This document shows, one piece after another, positions 47,145 through 57,800 of a stretch of DNA of 64,000 bases. The number at the start of each line of letters is the position of its first letter. Positions within the stretch are counted from its first letter, which is position 1. The stretch is taken from positions 3,224,001-3,288,000 of the forward strand of contig NZ_CP090446.1 in assembly GCF_021442025.1 (NCBI RefSeq), in the 5' to 3' direction. Made by a program: the position numbers and the translations under genes. Origin of the DNA: Sphingobacterium sp. SRCM116780. Its GTDB lineage: Bacteria > Bacteroidota > Bacteroidia > Sphingobacteriales > Sphingobacteriaceae. A model generated the notes under the pieces. It was not told the origin of the DNA. It did no database searches and was given only the letters and a program-made list of their open reading frames with translations.

Positions 47145-49154
47145 TTATATATCGTAAAACACTCCAATTTCAGCTAAAGCGACATGGTTCTCTCCGCCTA
47201 AATTTTTATCTGGGAATACAAATTTCACGTATTGCATTTCTACAATCTGAGGAAAAGAAAATTCACGTATTGCATTTCTTTGTGCTGTAGTTTCAGATGC
47301 TTGCGCTAGTGTATACGTTCCCATTTCTGTCCAGTTGTTATTATCTCGGCTCACCAAGACCTTAACTTTTGTTTGGAAAGTATTATTTTGTCTGTTTTGG
47401 ATATAAAAACCTTTAAAAGCATTTACTTCTTTCATATTCATCGTTAATTCTACTGGAAGATCAGTAGAAACACTACAGCCAGAATAACAAGTATGCCAAT
47501 ACGTCGAGGCAGAGCCATCTATCATCGCAGAGAATTTTCCAGTACTTTCTCCAGTAGCCGTTGCCACGTTAGCCGTAAAATCGTATGTACTACTCGGTAA
47601 GTAATATTTTGAAGCTAATGGCGCATCTCCTCCTGTAAAGGTCAGCGGATTATACTCCCAAATTGCAGTGGTCATCGGTGGATACAGATTACGTATCTCT
47701 CTTTTTGCTCCAGCACTTACTGGAATACCCCAGGCAATAAAAAAGCGATTGAAATCTACTCCTGCAAAATGACAAAGCTGACGATAAAAATAATCTTTCT
47801 TCGCTTGATCTAAAGGTGTCGTAAAGTTTTCATTTCGAGCTTTGTTATAGATATATGGAAAGAAATCCCATCCTAACTGACCATTTTTACCCTTTACCTT
47901 GTCAAAGATCTGCAAGAAAGGTGTAATACGAGCGAATGGATCATCCGCATCTATTCCAAATCCTGTCGGAAAACTTGAAAAACTTTTAGCTCCTGTGAAT
48001 TTCGCATACGCTAAAGCTCCTGGAATAGCTGTTTTTAAGGCAGGGTGAAAGTCAATACGATTCGTTTCTCCACGATTGCGTGCCGCATTGAAAATAAAAA
48101 GATTATTGGTTGTTTCGCCTAAATCGCTCCAACTCCAAGAGTTTCCTGCTTGATAATTGTGCCCTACTTCGTGATAACTACCCCAAGAGGTTCCTTTTTT
48201 TATGGTCGTCGGATTCGTTAACTCATCCAACCAATATTCGTCTTCTTGCATAATCCAAGGGTTACCACTATGCGCATAACCAGCAGAAGGATGAATATCC
48301 ATTACCCCTCGCTCCCAAAGCGAAGGATAGCGATTCTTTTTATCACTGGCTGTGGGTGTAAGTTCCATCCAATTATAGTAATCTTGTTCATAAGATTTAT
48401 CCCATAAACTTAGGGCTTCATCAATTTGGTCTGCACGACCTGATTGAATAAATTTAACGATTAATGATCGAGGTACTGAAAATATTGTTCGTTTACCGAT
48501 CAAGTCCATCCATGGAACATCGTTTGCCAAGACTTCTTTCTGCCATTGACTCACATTGTCTCTCCCTAGCACAAAATCATTCGCTTTAACAACTCCTGCA
48601 AATTTTAGGCTTATAGGTGTTGAACGTGCATTTTGATTGTGAATCCAAATCGTACCTCCATATAGATTCATGACATAATTATTTCCAGGAAACAATTCTT
48701 TCTTCGTATAAATAATATTGTCCCGACGTGGTGCATCTATACCCGAAATGTTATCGGTATGTACACCAATTTGGACTGTCAATCCAATAAGTCCTTGTGG
48801 AACAGTAATACGAATAACTTCTCCTGCAGGAGCATAGAGTCCAGTACTATAAATTGCAGGTGGAACATAGCTTACTTTGTAATCAAATGGACTCACATAC
48901 TCACGGTTCATTAACATGGATAAGGTGGTGTCTTTAACACGAGACACATTATCGCCAACCAGCCCAGGATAAATCCTAGCCCGGTGATATAGACTTTTAT
49001 CAGCTTTACCCATAGTCGTATCAGTCAGAATTGGTGTTTCTGTCGAATCTCCTTGTTGATAGCCATTTTCAAAATCAACGCCATATTTGCCACAGGAAGA
49101 AGCCAATGTCAACATAGCACAAAAGGCTCCTAATGTTATATATCGAATGTTCAT
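47145..49154 (-). CDS. M60-family metallopeptidase lipoprotein with discoidin domain
   Basis: A 669-residue lipoprotein (LASSC, C21). A beta-sandwich precedes the catalytic domain (IRITVPQGLIGLTVQIGVHTD; GGTIWIHNQN). The peptidase motif HEVGH is at 328-332, with a third ligand likely E347 in DLGETTNNLFI, the HExxH...E gluzincin pattern of M60/enhancin-like enzymes. Residues about 545-669 form a discoidin domain (FSAMIDGSASTYWHTC; VKVLVSRDNNNWTEMG). Characterised M60 peptidases cleave O-glycosylated mucin-like proteins beside the glycan. This one is the only obvious hydrolase of the operon, so it likely defines the substrate as glycoprotein. It should be surface- or periplasm-located. Confidence 0.88.
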   Translation of the reverse strand: MNIRYITLGAFCAMLTLASSCGKYGVDFENGYQQGDSTETPILTDTTMGKADKSLYHRARIYPGLVGDNVSRVKDTTLSMLMNREYVSPFDYKVSYVPPAIYSTGLYAPAGEVIRITVPQGLIGLTVQIGVHTDNISGIDAPRRDNIIYTKKELFPGNNYVMNLYGGTIWIHNQNARSTPISLKFAGVVKANDFVLGRDNVSQWQKEVLANDVPWMDLIGKRTIFSVPRSLIVKFIQSGRADQIDEALSLWDKSYEQDYYNWMELTPTASDKKNRYPSLWERGVMDIHPSAGYAHSGNPWIMQEDEYWLDELTNPTTIKKGTSWGSYHEVGHNYQAGNSWSWSDLGETTNNLFIFNAARNRGETNRIDFHPALKTAIPGALAYAKFTGAKSFSSFPTGFGIDADDPFARITPFLQIFDKVKGKNGQLGWDFFPYIYNKARNENFTTPLDQAKKDYFYRQLCHFAGVDFNRFFIAWGIPVSAGAKREIRNLYPPMTTAIWEYNPLTFTGGDAPLASKYYLPSSTYDFTANVATATGESTGKFSAMIDGSASTYWHTCYSGCSVSTDLPVELTMNMKEVNAFKGFYIQNRQNNTFQTKVKVLVSRDNNNWTEMGTYTLAQASETTAQRNAIREFSFPQIVEMQYVKFVFPDKNLGGENHVALAEIGVFYDI

Positions 49155-49172
49155 AATGGTTAATTCTAAAAG

Positions 49173-50900
49173 TTAGTTTCTAATTTGTGTATAATTTGGA
49201 CTCCAGCTTTTTCCATCTAAATTCCAAGAACTTTCAACAGTAACACCCAACCATTGATAGATCATAAATGGAATATCTACGGCATTGGGAACCAAGCGAA
49301 AGAATGATTCACCGATAGGAGGTTGGAAAAATGGCACCAACTCATTAAAACTTGTCCACGTTACAGGCCCTTTGATATTAAAATTACCTGCTTTACCTGT
49401 TTTTTCTGTTAATTTAGACGTATTTACATCATCATAACCGGGCCAATAACCTTGTAGATTATCCCAAAATGGGAATGTCTCATCGATATGTGTTACTCCT
49501 CCATATCTCCTAACTTCTTCATAATTAAACGCACGATTATAGATCTGTACATTACAAATAGAAATGTCAGCATTGGTATTTCCGTCACTTGTCAGATAAC
49601 CTAATGTTAAAGGGGCGGTATTATCCAAATTATTACTATTTGCTGAAATTTGCGAAACCTTACCTGATACTGCAGCAGTTGTTCCATCTGTAAATACATA
49701 AAGGGAATCTTGATCTCCACTTCGTTTAATAACAGTTGTCAGTGCGTGCCACTCTCCGTCGTTAATATTAGGTCCAAATGCCTGCCCTGCGATAGAGCTA
49801 TTCATACCCCAGTATCCTCCTTCTAAAAACATATTCCATCCAGCACCACTAAACCCAGCAGCTCTTTTCGACATAAAAGAAGGGTAATAATAATTGTCAT
49901 TCGCAATGTTGTATTTTAGAAACAACGTGATCGTCCAGTCGGATCCTGTACCCATATTAAATTTGCTAACATCATTTAATTTACCAATTACCTGGTTATT
50001 AGAAGCATAGGTATATCGCGTAGCATTACCTGCAAAAGGTATGTCTTTCGCATTAGGACGAGGTATAATTTTTCTAGAAAATTCAGGAGAATACATCAAC
50101 GTGTAAGTATCTCTTTTCGAATCCCCATAAGGTGTAAAATCTGTTGTTGGTTCTGTAGCAGGTGCTCCTTTTCCAGAAGTAACAATAACCAACCAGTTTT
50201 CAGTTCCATAAGATTTACGAGCTTTCAAACTCTCTACCAATTGTTTTACTTGCTTATCCATCACTTTAATCGCATCTACATATTGTGGAATTTCGGAACC
50301 AAAACCATTTTCATCCCCTGCCTTTTCCACTTGTGCTAAATGAACTACATTAAGATCTGCCGAATCGACTTGTAAATTTTTAACTGCAGCAGCAACAACA
50401 GCAACATCATCTGTTCCGTGTTCAACCGTAGCATCTTTTCCTAAGTAAGTTTCATAACTTGTAGAAGAAGTAAACAATTTTGATTTACGTCTACCTATAT
50501 TTTTTAATTTACTAAAAATGGTTGGATACTCTTCCGTATCCAAGACTGAAAGATCATCTGCCGTTACTTTGTTCTTGGCACTATTGACACCTGTAAGTAA
50601 TGCCGTAGCTACCGAAGTGTTAGTCACTTCAAAATCTGTTGTTGGATCTGCCAAACTTCCATAAGTAACTAATCCATTTCGGGTATATAAAATAAGGTTT
50701 TCAGGTTCAATATCTTGTACTGCTGGTCCAGAAAGTCCGTCGACGATGACCAATAAAACTTTATCATGTGTTTCAGGACTGTCTTTGGCTTCATTAAAGT
50801 TTTGCAATAAGTTTGGAAAATCCTTATTACAGGCGCAAAACACTAAGAGCGTAGTCAGACCATACACGATCTTGCTATATATATTTAAAGACTTTTTCAT
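49173..50900 (-). CDS. Alkaline-phosphatase-fold lipoprotein with LamG domain (paralogue B, metal site lost)
   Basis: A 575-residue lipoprotein (C24 in FCAC). It follows the same plan as paralogue A: VLLVIVDGLSGPAVQ with D54, FEVTNTSVATALLTG at the nucleophile position, then a LamG sandwich (about 310-470; GWNMFLEGGYWG, ADISICNVQIYNRAFNYEEV) and a DUF4983-like tail. The two downstream metal segments are changed to VEKAGDENGFG and VTSGKGAPA, so the Asp and His ligands expected there are gone. It is unlikely to be a phosphatase or sulfatase and is better seen as a binding protein. It sits just upstream of the M60 gene with an 18-base gap. Confidence 0.78.
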   Translation of the reverse strand: MKKSLNIYSKIVYGLTTLLVFCACNKDFPNLLQNFNEAKDSPETHDKVLLVIVDGLSGPAVQDIEPENLILYTRNGLVTYGSLADPTTDFEVTNTSVATALLTGVNSAKNKVTADDLSVLDTEEYPTIFSKLKNIGRRKSKLFTSSTSYETYLGKDATVEHGTDDVAVVAAAVKNLQVDSADLNVVHLAQVEKAGDENGFGSEIPQYVDAIKVMDKQVKQLVESLKARKSYGTENWLVIVTSGKGAPATEPTTDFTPYGDSKRDTYTLMYSPEFSRKIIPRPNAKDIPFAGNATRYTYASNNQVIGKLNDVSKFNMGTGSDWTITLFLKYNIANDNYYYPSFMSKRAAGFSGAGWNMFLEGGYWGMNSSIAGQAFGPNINDGEWHALTTVIKRSGDQDSLYVFTDGTTAAVSGKVSQISANSNNLDNTAPLTLGYLTSDGNTNADISICNVQIYNRAFNYEEVRRYGGVTHIDETFPFWDNLQGYWPGYDDVNTSKLTEKTGKAGNFNIKGPVTWTSFNELVPFFQPPIGESFFRLVPNAVDIPFMIYQWLGVTVESSWNLDGKSWSPNYTQIRN

Positions 50901-50918
50901 ATTTGGTTCAATAAAAAA

Positions 50919-52514
50919 TTATTCTTTGATCTCTAATCGGAAAAAATTACCAACTGTTTTAACACCATATTGTGATACACTACCACCAACCAATAGTGCT
51001 GGTTCTCCAGTTGACGACTTGGTTTCAACAATTTTGAAAATGGATCCTGAAAATGGTGCTTGTGAATTATATTTCTGCAATAGCTTACCATCTTTTTCTA
51101 GGATTAACATTTTTCCTCTTCCGATACCATTGTAAGTATCCATAGAACCCTGAACCACAACTTGTTCATTATTCAAGACTTGAGCATAGCTGACAATTCC
51201 TGTTCCGATATTCCCTAGTACAAATTGATTATCAACAGACCCATCTGTATTAAGTAGTGCTACACTTTTTGCATTCGCATTTCCTCCTAAGCCACTAAAT
51301 ATACCTGTTAAAGCAATTTTTTCATTCTCTTCATTGTAGGTAACACTCAAGAAGCGTGTTATAGATCCAGACAAGTTAAAAGCAGGGTCAACACTACCGT
51401 CTGCGTTTAAGCAAACAATACCTGGTGCAGCTTTTCCATTATAAGATGTGAAAGAACCGATGACCAATATGCGTTCATTGTCAATCATCGTCGCATCTAA
51501 GATCATTCCGTTGGCTCCTTCATTTTTTATAATATAAGTGGAGTCCAAAGAACCATCTGAACGTAAACGAATCACATGTTTCGCTTCTGTAACGATCGAT
51601 CGTCTATTATCACGAGATGAATAGTCATAGTCTATCTTAAAATAGCGACTAAAGTTTCCTACAACAATCACTTTATCATCTGTTACCGAAAATACTTTTA
51701 AGACAGGACCACCATATACCCCAGCATTAAAGCTCGAAACCGTGTCTAAAGAATTTTTAGGATTTTCAGTTGTATTGATGACATCGACAACCGTAGAATC
51801 CAATTCACCATTGCTATACAGTTTGGCAAGTCCATATACTTGTTTTCCATTGAAAGAAGTAAAATTCCCCCCAACAATAAAGCTACCGTTACTTAATTTA
51901 GCGATAGAATTAACACCCCCTGTAGCCCCTGTTCCTTTACCAAAGCTCATCGTGGAGGAAGTTTTTCCACTTGCATCGATAAAGTGAATACCATTGCGGT
52001 AGGTTTCTTTATCAACGGCTTCATTTTCAAAATTGTTGAAATATCCTGCAACGATAAACCCACCAGCATTTGGTAAAATATCATAAACTGACCCTCTAAA
52101 ACCGTTGATCATGCCATAGTTTTCATCCAAACTGGTATTTCCCTCAATTTCTAATCGAGGGCCGTAAAAAACCTGTCCATCCACGACAATCTTCGCATCT
52201 CCAGAAGATATTTCCGCAGGTACTTTGATCGTGACCAAAGAATCTTGAGCAGTGACAATTTCAACTTTGGTATTATTGACAAAGAAATCAATTTTACCGA
52301 GATAAGGTTTCAATCCTTTTACGTTAAAATCAACCAATTCTCCAGGTTTAGCCACATTAGGAGTTGGATAATTGGTTATGAATCCGATCCCTAAGGATCC
52401 CTTGCCTCCAGCATAAGGATCCTCCCCTGTCACAATTTCTTTATTACACGCTGTAAAAGCAAGGACACCCAATGCGAATAGCAAGTAAAAAGATTTATAT
52501 AATTTATTTTTCAT
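50919..52514 (-). CDS. Lipoprotein with IPT-like (DUF5008) domain and delta-60 repeats
   Basis: A 531-residue lipoprotein (AFTAC, C23). Residues about 40-125 form an IPT/TIG-like sandwich (YPTPNVAKPGELVDFNVKGL; DAKIVVDGQVFYGPRLEI), matching the idea of DUF5008. The rest is a repeat domain with delta-60-type units, each ending near an NADGSVD-like turn: LYSNGELD, LRSDGSLD, LNADGSVD and LNTDGSVD. Between them lie (V/I)GG/GSF(T/S) strands (FIVGGNFTSFNGK, VIVVGNFSRYF, LVIGSFTSYNGK). These probably fold as a beta-propeller. It follows the FAS1 lipoprotein of the second SusC/D set and is probably an extracellular binding component. Confidence 0.8.
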   Translation of the reverse strand: MKNKLYKSFYLLFALGVLAFTACNKEIVTGEDPYAGGKGSLGIGFITNYPTPNVAKPGELVDFNVKGLKPYLGKIDFFVNNTKVEIVTAQDSLVTIKVPAEISSGDAKIVVDGQVFYGPRLEIEGNTSLDENYGMINGFRGSVYDILPNAGGFIVAGYFNNFENEAVDKETYRNGIHFIDASGKTSSTMSFGKGTGATGGVNSIAKLSNGSFIVGGNFTSFNGKQVYGLAKLYSNGELDSTVVDVINTTENPKNSLDTVSSFNAGVYGGPVLKVFSVTDDKVIVVGNFSRYFKIDYDYSSRDNRRSIVTEAKHVIRLRSDGSLDSTYIIKNEGANGMILDATMIDNERILVIGSFTSYNGKAAPGIVCLNADGSVDPAFNLSGSITRFLSVTYNEENEKIALTGIFSGLGGNANAKSVALLNTDGSVDNQFVLGNIGTGIVSYAQVLNNEQVVVQGSMDTYNGIGRGKMLILEKDGKLLQKYNSQAPFSGSIFKIVETKSSTGEPALLVGGSVSQYGVKTVGNFFRLEIKE

Positions 52515-52533
52515 AATTATTCAGATCTTATGG

Positions 52534-53283
52534 TTATTTATATAATATGCCAACTGTCCAAGCCTCATTGACAAAAAGATTAGTCTGGAATCCAAATGCA
52601 TGTTTTGAGAATTGCAAAACATGTAACACTCCATTTGTTGGTTGTATGTCTGAAGTCGCAACTGGAGCGGTTAGGAATGGAATAAAATAATCTTGTTCTT
52701 CATCTGGAACTGCTACAGAATAAGGAAAATTCAAATATAATTGTCTATAACCTGCATATTTAATAATTTGAGTACCTGTATTGGAAGATGTTTTAATATC
52801 ATTGTACAATACGCCAATATTCATATCGGTACCTTCATAGTTTTTATATACGCCTCCAGGAAATGCCGCTAAATTCAACGTATCCATTTGATTGAAATCT
52901 TTTGCCAAATACTTGCCTTTAATGATGTATTTAGATAAAAATTTACGCCAAACCTCTGGACGTACTTGATCCAATGTGGTAATGGTATCTTGCCCCATAC
53001 GAAACAATGATTCATTTAATTTCCATACAGATTTTAAAATAGATTTATCTGGAGGGGCAAAAAAAGTTACTTCTTCATTTTTGATTACATCATCCAATTT
53101 AGCAATCTTTAATGCTACCATCAGTGTATCAAAAAGCTCAGGTCTGGATTCTAAATATTGCCAAGTTGTTCCATTAAACTTGGGATCATGTATACCTGTA
53201 TCTATATAATCTTCTTTCTTACAAGAAAATAAAATCATACTAGCTATCAGCATCATAAAGCTTATTTTCATCAAATTCTTCAT
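52534..53283 (-). CDS. FAS1 (fasciclin) domain lipoprotein, second set
   Basis: A 249-residue lipoprotein (LFSC, C21) with one FAS1 domain. The first conserved box is EVTFFAPPDKSI and the second NGVLHVLQFSKHAFGF, separated by the usual distance. FAS1 domains mediate adhesion and protein or glycan contacts. It follows SusD (53296-54804) by 12 bases. The other SusC/D pair in the operon is also followed by a FAS1 lipoprotein, at 59052-59723, with the same SKHAFGF/SHNFGF tail after the second box, so the two sets are duplicates in layout. Confidence 0.85.
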   Translation of the reverse strand: MKNLMKISFMMLIASMILFSCKKEDYIDTGIHDPKFNGTTWQYLESRPELFDTLMVALKIAKLDDVIKNEEVTFFAPPDKSILKSVWKLNESLFRMGQDTITTLDQVRPEVWRKFLSKYIIKGKYLAKDFNQMDTLNLAAFPGGVYKNYEGTDMNIGVLYNDIKTSSNTGTQIIKYAGYRQLYLNFPYSVAVPDEEQDYFIPFLTAPVATSDIQPTNGVLHVLQFSKHAFGFQTNLFVNEAWTVGILYK

Positions 53284-53295
53284 ATCGCTATTTTC

Positions 53296-54804
53296 TTAAT
53301 TCCAATAATTATTTAAACGCATATACGGATTGTTAGTCAAGGCAGATCTATCGATTGGCCATGTCCATCCCCCTGCGTTAAAGGCTCCTACTGACATAGG
53401 TGCGGAGGTATATTTCGAATTAACCACTTTTTTAGTTCGAACTAAATCATAAAAGAAGTTACCTTCCCCAAAAAGTTCACGAGCTCTTTCCCACCAGATC
53501 GCATCTTTCAATTCATCTCCGCTTTCGGTAATCAAAGAGGCTTCTGCTCGATCGCGAATAACATTGACTACATCACGAGCTTCTTCGTCGCGATTTAATT
53601 CCGCCAATGCCTCTGCCCGAAGCAAAATAGGATCAGAATAGCGGAAAACCATTTGGTTATCATCTGGATTATTATCTTCGCCTTCTTCCATAAAAACATT
53701 CAGGAATTTCAAACATTGAAATTTACCGTTAGTGGAATAAATTTCATCATCGAACCAATAGGTCTTACGTAAATCTCCCCCTACTGGTGGATACAATTCT
53801 TCCATAAACTTAGGATCATAAAAGATATAGGAATTGGTCGTTACTTTATTTGGAGCACGAAGAACGTAATCTGAAAAGGATGCTGATAAATGAAAACTCT
53901 CACCATAATTGAAGTTTTGAACGATCTCAAATAATCCTTCTTTCGTACGTCCCTTAAAAATCTCTTTCGTTCTTGATAAACTCAATAATCCATATGCACC
54001 ATTATTTTCTTCCATCAATTCTTTTCCCATAGTTGCTACCTTTTCATAGTAAGGAGCCTTATCTTCATTAGCAAAACCTGCAATCCACATATTGATATGC
54101 ATGTTTAAAGCCAATGCACTTCCTCGCATGGCTTTCACCGCAACAATAGAAGGATCATCAAAAGTCCAAGGCAATTCCTTATAATTGGCATCCAAATCTG
54201 CTGAGATATTTTTCAATACCGTGATCATATTGGTTCTCGGAAGTGGGTTTGTATTCACATCAGTATAGTAAGGAATGTCTCCAAAAAGTCGAACCATGAA
54301 AAAGTATGCTAATGAACGTAAGAAAACGGCTTCAGCTTTGTATGCTTTCTTCTGTTGTTCGGATAGAAATGGCATATCTTTGTTTTCCAATTGATAACAA
54401 ACAATATTGGCATTTTGAACCATTTTATAAAACTCATTCCATTTTGATATTTTCGGAAATCCAAAATAAGAGAAATCAGCTTCTCTCGCGAAAATCAGGC
54501 TTAGGTTATTTTGTCTTAAATAAACTAAATAATCCCTTCCTGAATTGTTGGTCGCGCTTGTGCGATTGATTGGAGCACAACGCAAATCGCCACTTGCAGG
54601 GAAAAAGATATTGGACATGGTCGCTTCACGAAACGTAGAATATATTCCACCCATATATTGCTCCACATCCTCTTTTGAAGTCCAATAATTATTACCAGTC
54701 AATTTATCAATTTGGGTAATATTCAAAAAATCCTTTCCACATGAGCCTAACACTAAACTGACTCCTAATAATATCGTATAAATAAACTTTCTTTTCATGA
54801 TCAT
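53296..54804 (-). CDS. SusD/RagB-family glycan-binding lipoprotein, second set
   Basis: A 502-residue lipoprotein (LVLGSC, C22; a Met at codon 3 is an alternative start). It has the SusD architecture: an N-terminal segment with tetratricopeptide-like helices (SKEDVEQYMGGIYSTFRE; EAVFLRSLAYFFMVRLFGDIPYY) and a C-terminal part with YSDPILLRAEALAELNRDEEARDVVNVIRDRA, WWERARELFGEGNFFYDLVR and a final PIDRSAL...NNYW motif. SusD forms a lid on the SusC channel encoded immediately upstream (5-base gap). The substrate cannot be read from sequence; locus context suggests a glycopeptide. Confidence 0.93.
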   Translation of the reverse strand: MIMKRKFIYTILLGVSLVLGSCGKDFLNITQIDKLTGNNYWTSKEDVEQYMGGIYSTFREATMSNIFFPASGDLRCAPINRTSATNNSGRDYLVYLRQNNLSLIFAREADFSYFGFPKISKWNEFYKMVQNANIVCYQLENKDMPFLSEQQKKAYKAEAVFLRSLAYFFMVRLFGDIPYYTDVNTNPLPRTNMITVLKNISADLDANYKELPWTFDDPSIVAVKAMRGSALALNMHINMWIAGFANEDKAPYYEKVATMGKELMEENNGAYGLLSLSRTKEIFKGRTKEGLFEIVQNFNYGESFHLSASFSDYVLRAPNKVTTNSYIFYDPKFMEELYPPVGGDLRKTYWFDDEIYSTNGKFQCLKFLNVFMEEGEDNNPDDNQMVFRYSDPILLRAEALAELNRDEEARDVVNVIRDRAEASLITESGDELKDAIWWERARELFGEGNFFYDLVRTKKVVNSKYTSAPMSVGAFNAGGWTWPIDRSALTNNPYMRLNNYWN

Positions 54805-54809
54805 TTTAT

Positions 54810-57800
54810 TTAGAACTGTACACTAACACCCAATGAATAAGTTCTTTTACTTGGATAGCCATTGGAACCATCCCTACCCACACCTGTCACAATCTCTGGA
54901 TCTGGTCCAGAATAATGACTAAAAGTATAGATATTGTTTGCTGTAAAATTGATACGTGCGGAACTAATTCCAAATTGTCGTATCCATTGACGATCAAAAT
55001 TATATCCTAAAGTCGCAGAGTTGAATTTAACATACGAACCATCTTCTAAGAACATCGTTGAGTTATAGCGATATGGATTGTATAAAGAAAGACGTGTAAA
55101 GTCTGAAACATTTGGATAATCTGCATTCTGTCCTAATTCTCGCCATACATTGTAGGCATCCAATGGAACATACGCTCCTGGTTGTGCATTGGGATCAGCA
55201 TAGATACCTGTAGGATTAGAGTAATTACGGAAACGATCTGCCAAAGCGGTATTCAAGATATCTCGTTTCAACGTATATGAAAATTGTGTACGCAATGACC
55301 ATCCTTTGTGACGTAAATAAAGACTCAATCCTCCTGTCATTTTTGGTTGCGAATTACCGACATAAACAAGATCATTTTGATCCAATATATAATCGCCATT
55401 CAGATCGGTAAAAATAGGATCTCCAGCACGGAAGAATTTTCCTTCCGATAGCGCACCTCCTGCTCGATAACGCAGTCCTGTCAAAGGATTAACGGGTACT
55501 TCATCATCCGATTTATATACTCCTTTATAGTCGTACAATACAAATGTTTGCGAATTACGACCAAGTCTATAGTAGGTTGGTAAATCATAACCTGAACTAA
55601 GATCTGGTTGTAATAATTGACGAGCTCCATCAGGTAATGCGGCCATATAATCCTTGTTCATAGCAAATGTCGCAGTACCAGTCAATTCCCATTCTTTATT
55701 TTGAAGTGGAGGTCTGAAATTAATCGTTAATTCATGTCCCATATTAACCATTGCTGATTCATTAGTCAATACATTTTGAAAAGCATTGTGGTTAGCAATT
55801 GCTTTTGAACGTAAGATTTTATCTGATTGTTTGTAATAGGTTTCGTAAGTTATATACAAAGCACTATTAAAAAATCCCAATTCAGTTCCGACAGACCATT
55901 GCGTTGTTGTCTGTGGCACCAATTCTGTATTAGGAGCATTTTCCAGATCTAAAGAAGTTGTAGGTCTATTGTTATAGCGGCCATCATCAATTTTATACCA
56001 TCCATAAAGATCAGATAACGTTCCTGTAGGAGAGATTGTACGACCTACTGAACCACGGAAAAATCCGGTATCCCACCATCCCAAGTTCTCCATGAATTTT
56101 TCTTTTTTGAAATTCCAACGGAAACCTAAAGATGGATTAGAAGACCAAGGAGATTTACCTCCTGTCACAGAAGTTCCATCTAAACGATAAGTCAAATCCA
56201 CAATATATTTGGAATCATAGTTATAAGATGCATTACCTGCATATGCTACCGAACGGTAATTGGCTAGATTATTTAACAGTCCTCCTAAAGAATTACGGGT
56301 ATTGTAACTGATACCATTTTGAAACTGGTCATTTGCTGTACCCCGAATAATATTCAGATTAGCCGAAGATTGTGAAATTTCCATTTCAGTAAAACCATAA
56401 ATGTTGAACACATGCTTCTCTTTTATAGCTTTTACCCAGGAAATTAAGTTTCTATTATAGACTTTACTTTTGTTATCATAGTATCCATATACTTCTGAGC
56501 TGTTCCCTAAAAGTAGTTCTGGAGTATAACGATCTTTTGTTGAGGTGGTATAATTATAATTAAACGTTGATGTCGCCCTTAAGCCTTTAATCGGTTCATA
56601 TTGCAACTCTACCTGAGCCACATAATTACCTGTTTTATTTTGATCATCTACGTTTAAAGCTGATAAGGCTCCCATACTTCCAGAGAATAGCGATGGAGAT
56701 GGATACAGTGAAGTTGTATTCACCGATTTACCGACTCCTGTTTGCAGCATCGCATTACCACTACCCATTTGATTTTCAGCAAGATTGGCGTTTACATTCG
56801 CCATCATCCGGAAACGGTCATTAGGTTCGTACTGCATATTGGATTGTACCGTATACCGTTTGAAACCCGTATTAGCAATGATACCATTCTCATCGTAATA
56901 GTTCATATTGACCTTATAGTTAAACACACGTTCACCTCCTGAAATATTGACGTTATGTGTCTGGTTATAGGTATTTCTATAAAAATACGATTGCCAATCT
57001 GTTGAATTATTATAATAAGGGTTTAAACTATCTGCTAACATTGGCGAGTCGTTGATTCTTTGAAAAGCCATCGCTAATGTTGTATCGTTTCTTAAAATTT
57101 GATCAATTCGAAGCATACGCTCATCTCGACCTCCAATTACCTTTCTTAAGGTTGGCACAGTACTTAAAAAGAACTGACCTTGATACTGTACAAGAGGCAC
57201 TTTCGAATTACCACGTTTAGTTCGAACCAAGATAACACCATAAGCTCCTCTGGAACCATATAATGCTGTTGCTTGTGCATCTTTTAATACGGTAATATCT
57301 TCTACATCTTCTGGTGGAATCATGGAGATTGGAGATACACCAGGTCCTGCTGTTTCAAATCCATATTCGTAACCTGAGTTATCATCAATAGGCACCCCAT
57401 CGATAACAAATAAGGGAGAGGTTGGAGTCAAAAAGGCATTGTCTCCACTTCCAGATACATTAAAATTAGAAATACCACGTACGGCTATTGTACCACGCAT
57501 ACCAGGGCTACCCGTATTATTTTGGATATTCATACCCGCCACTTTTCCTTGCAATAGATCCACAAAGTTACCTGCAGGAATATCTTGAATTTCTTTACCG
57601 CTAATCGTGACAACAGACCCAGTCAATGTTTCTCGTTTACGCTGTTGGTAACCCACTACGACAACCTCATCGATTTCCTGGTTTTTACTTCCCATCTCGA
57701 TGTTGTATTCATTTTTTGATGCCGTAACAGTTGCCTTAACTGTACCATATCCTTGATAGGTAAAAATCATTACCCCATTTACAGGTACAGAAATGACAAA

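Noticed and set aside
45371..50900. The two phosphatase-fold lipoproteins as sulfatases that the FGE-like protein would activate
   Set aside because: Neither has a C/S-x-P-x-R sulfatase motif, and the metal ligands are partly or largely missing.
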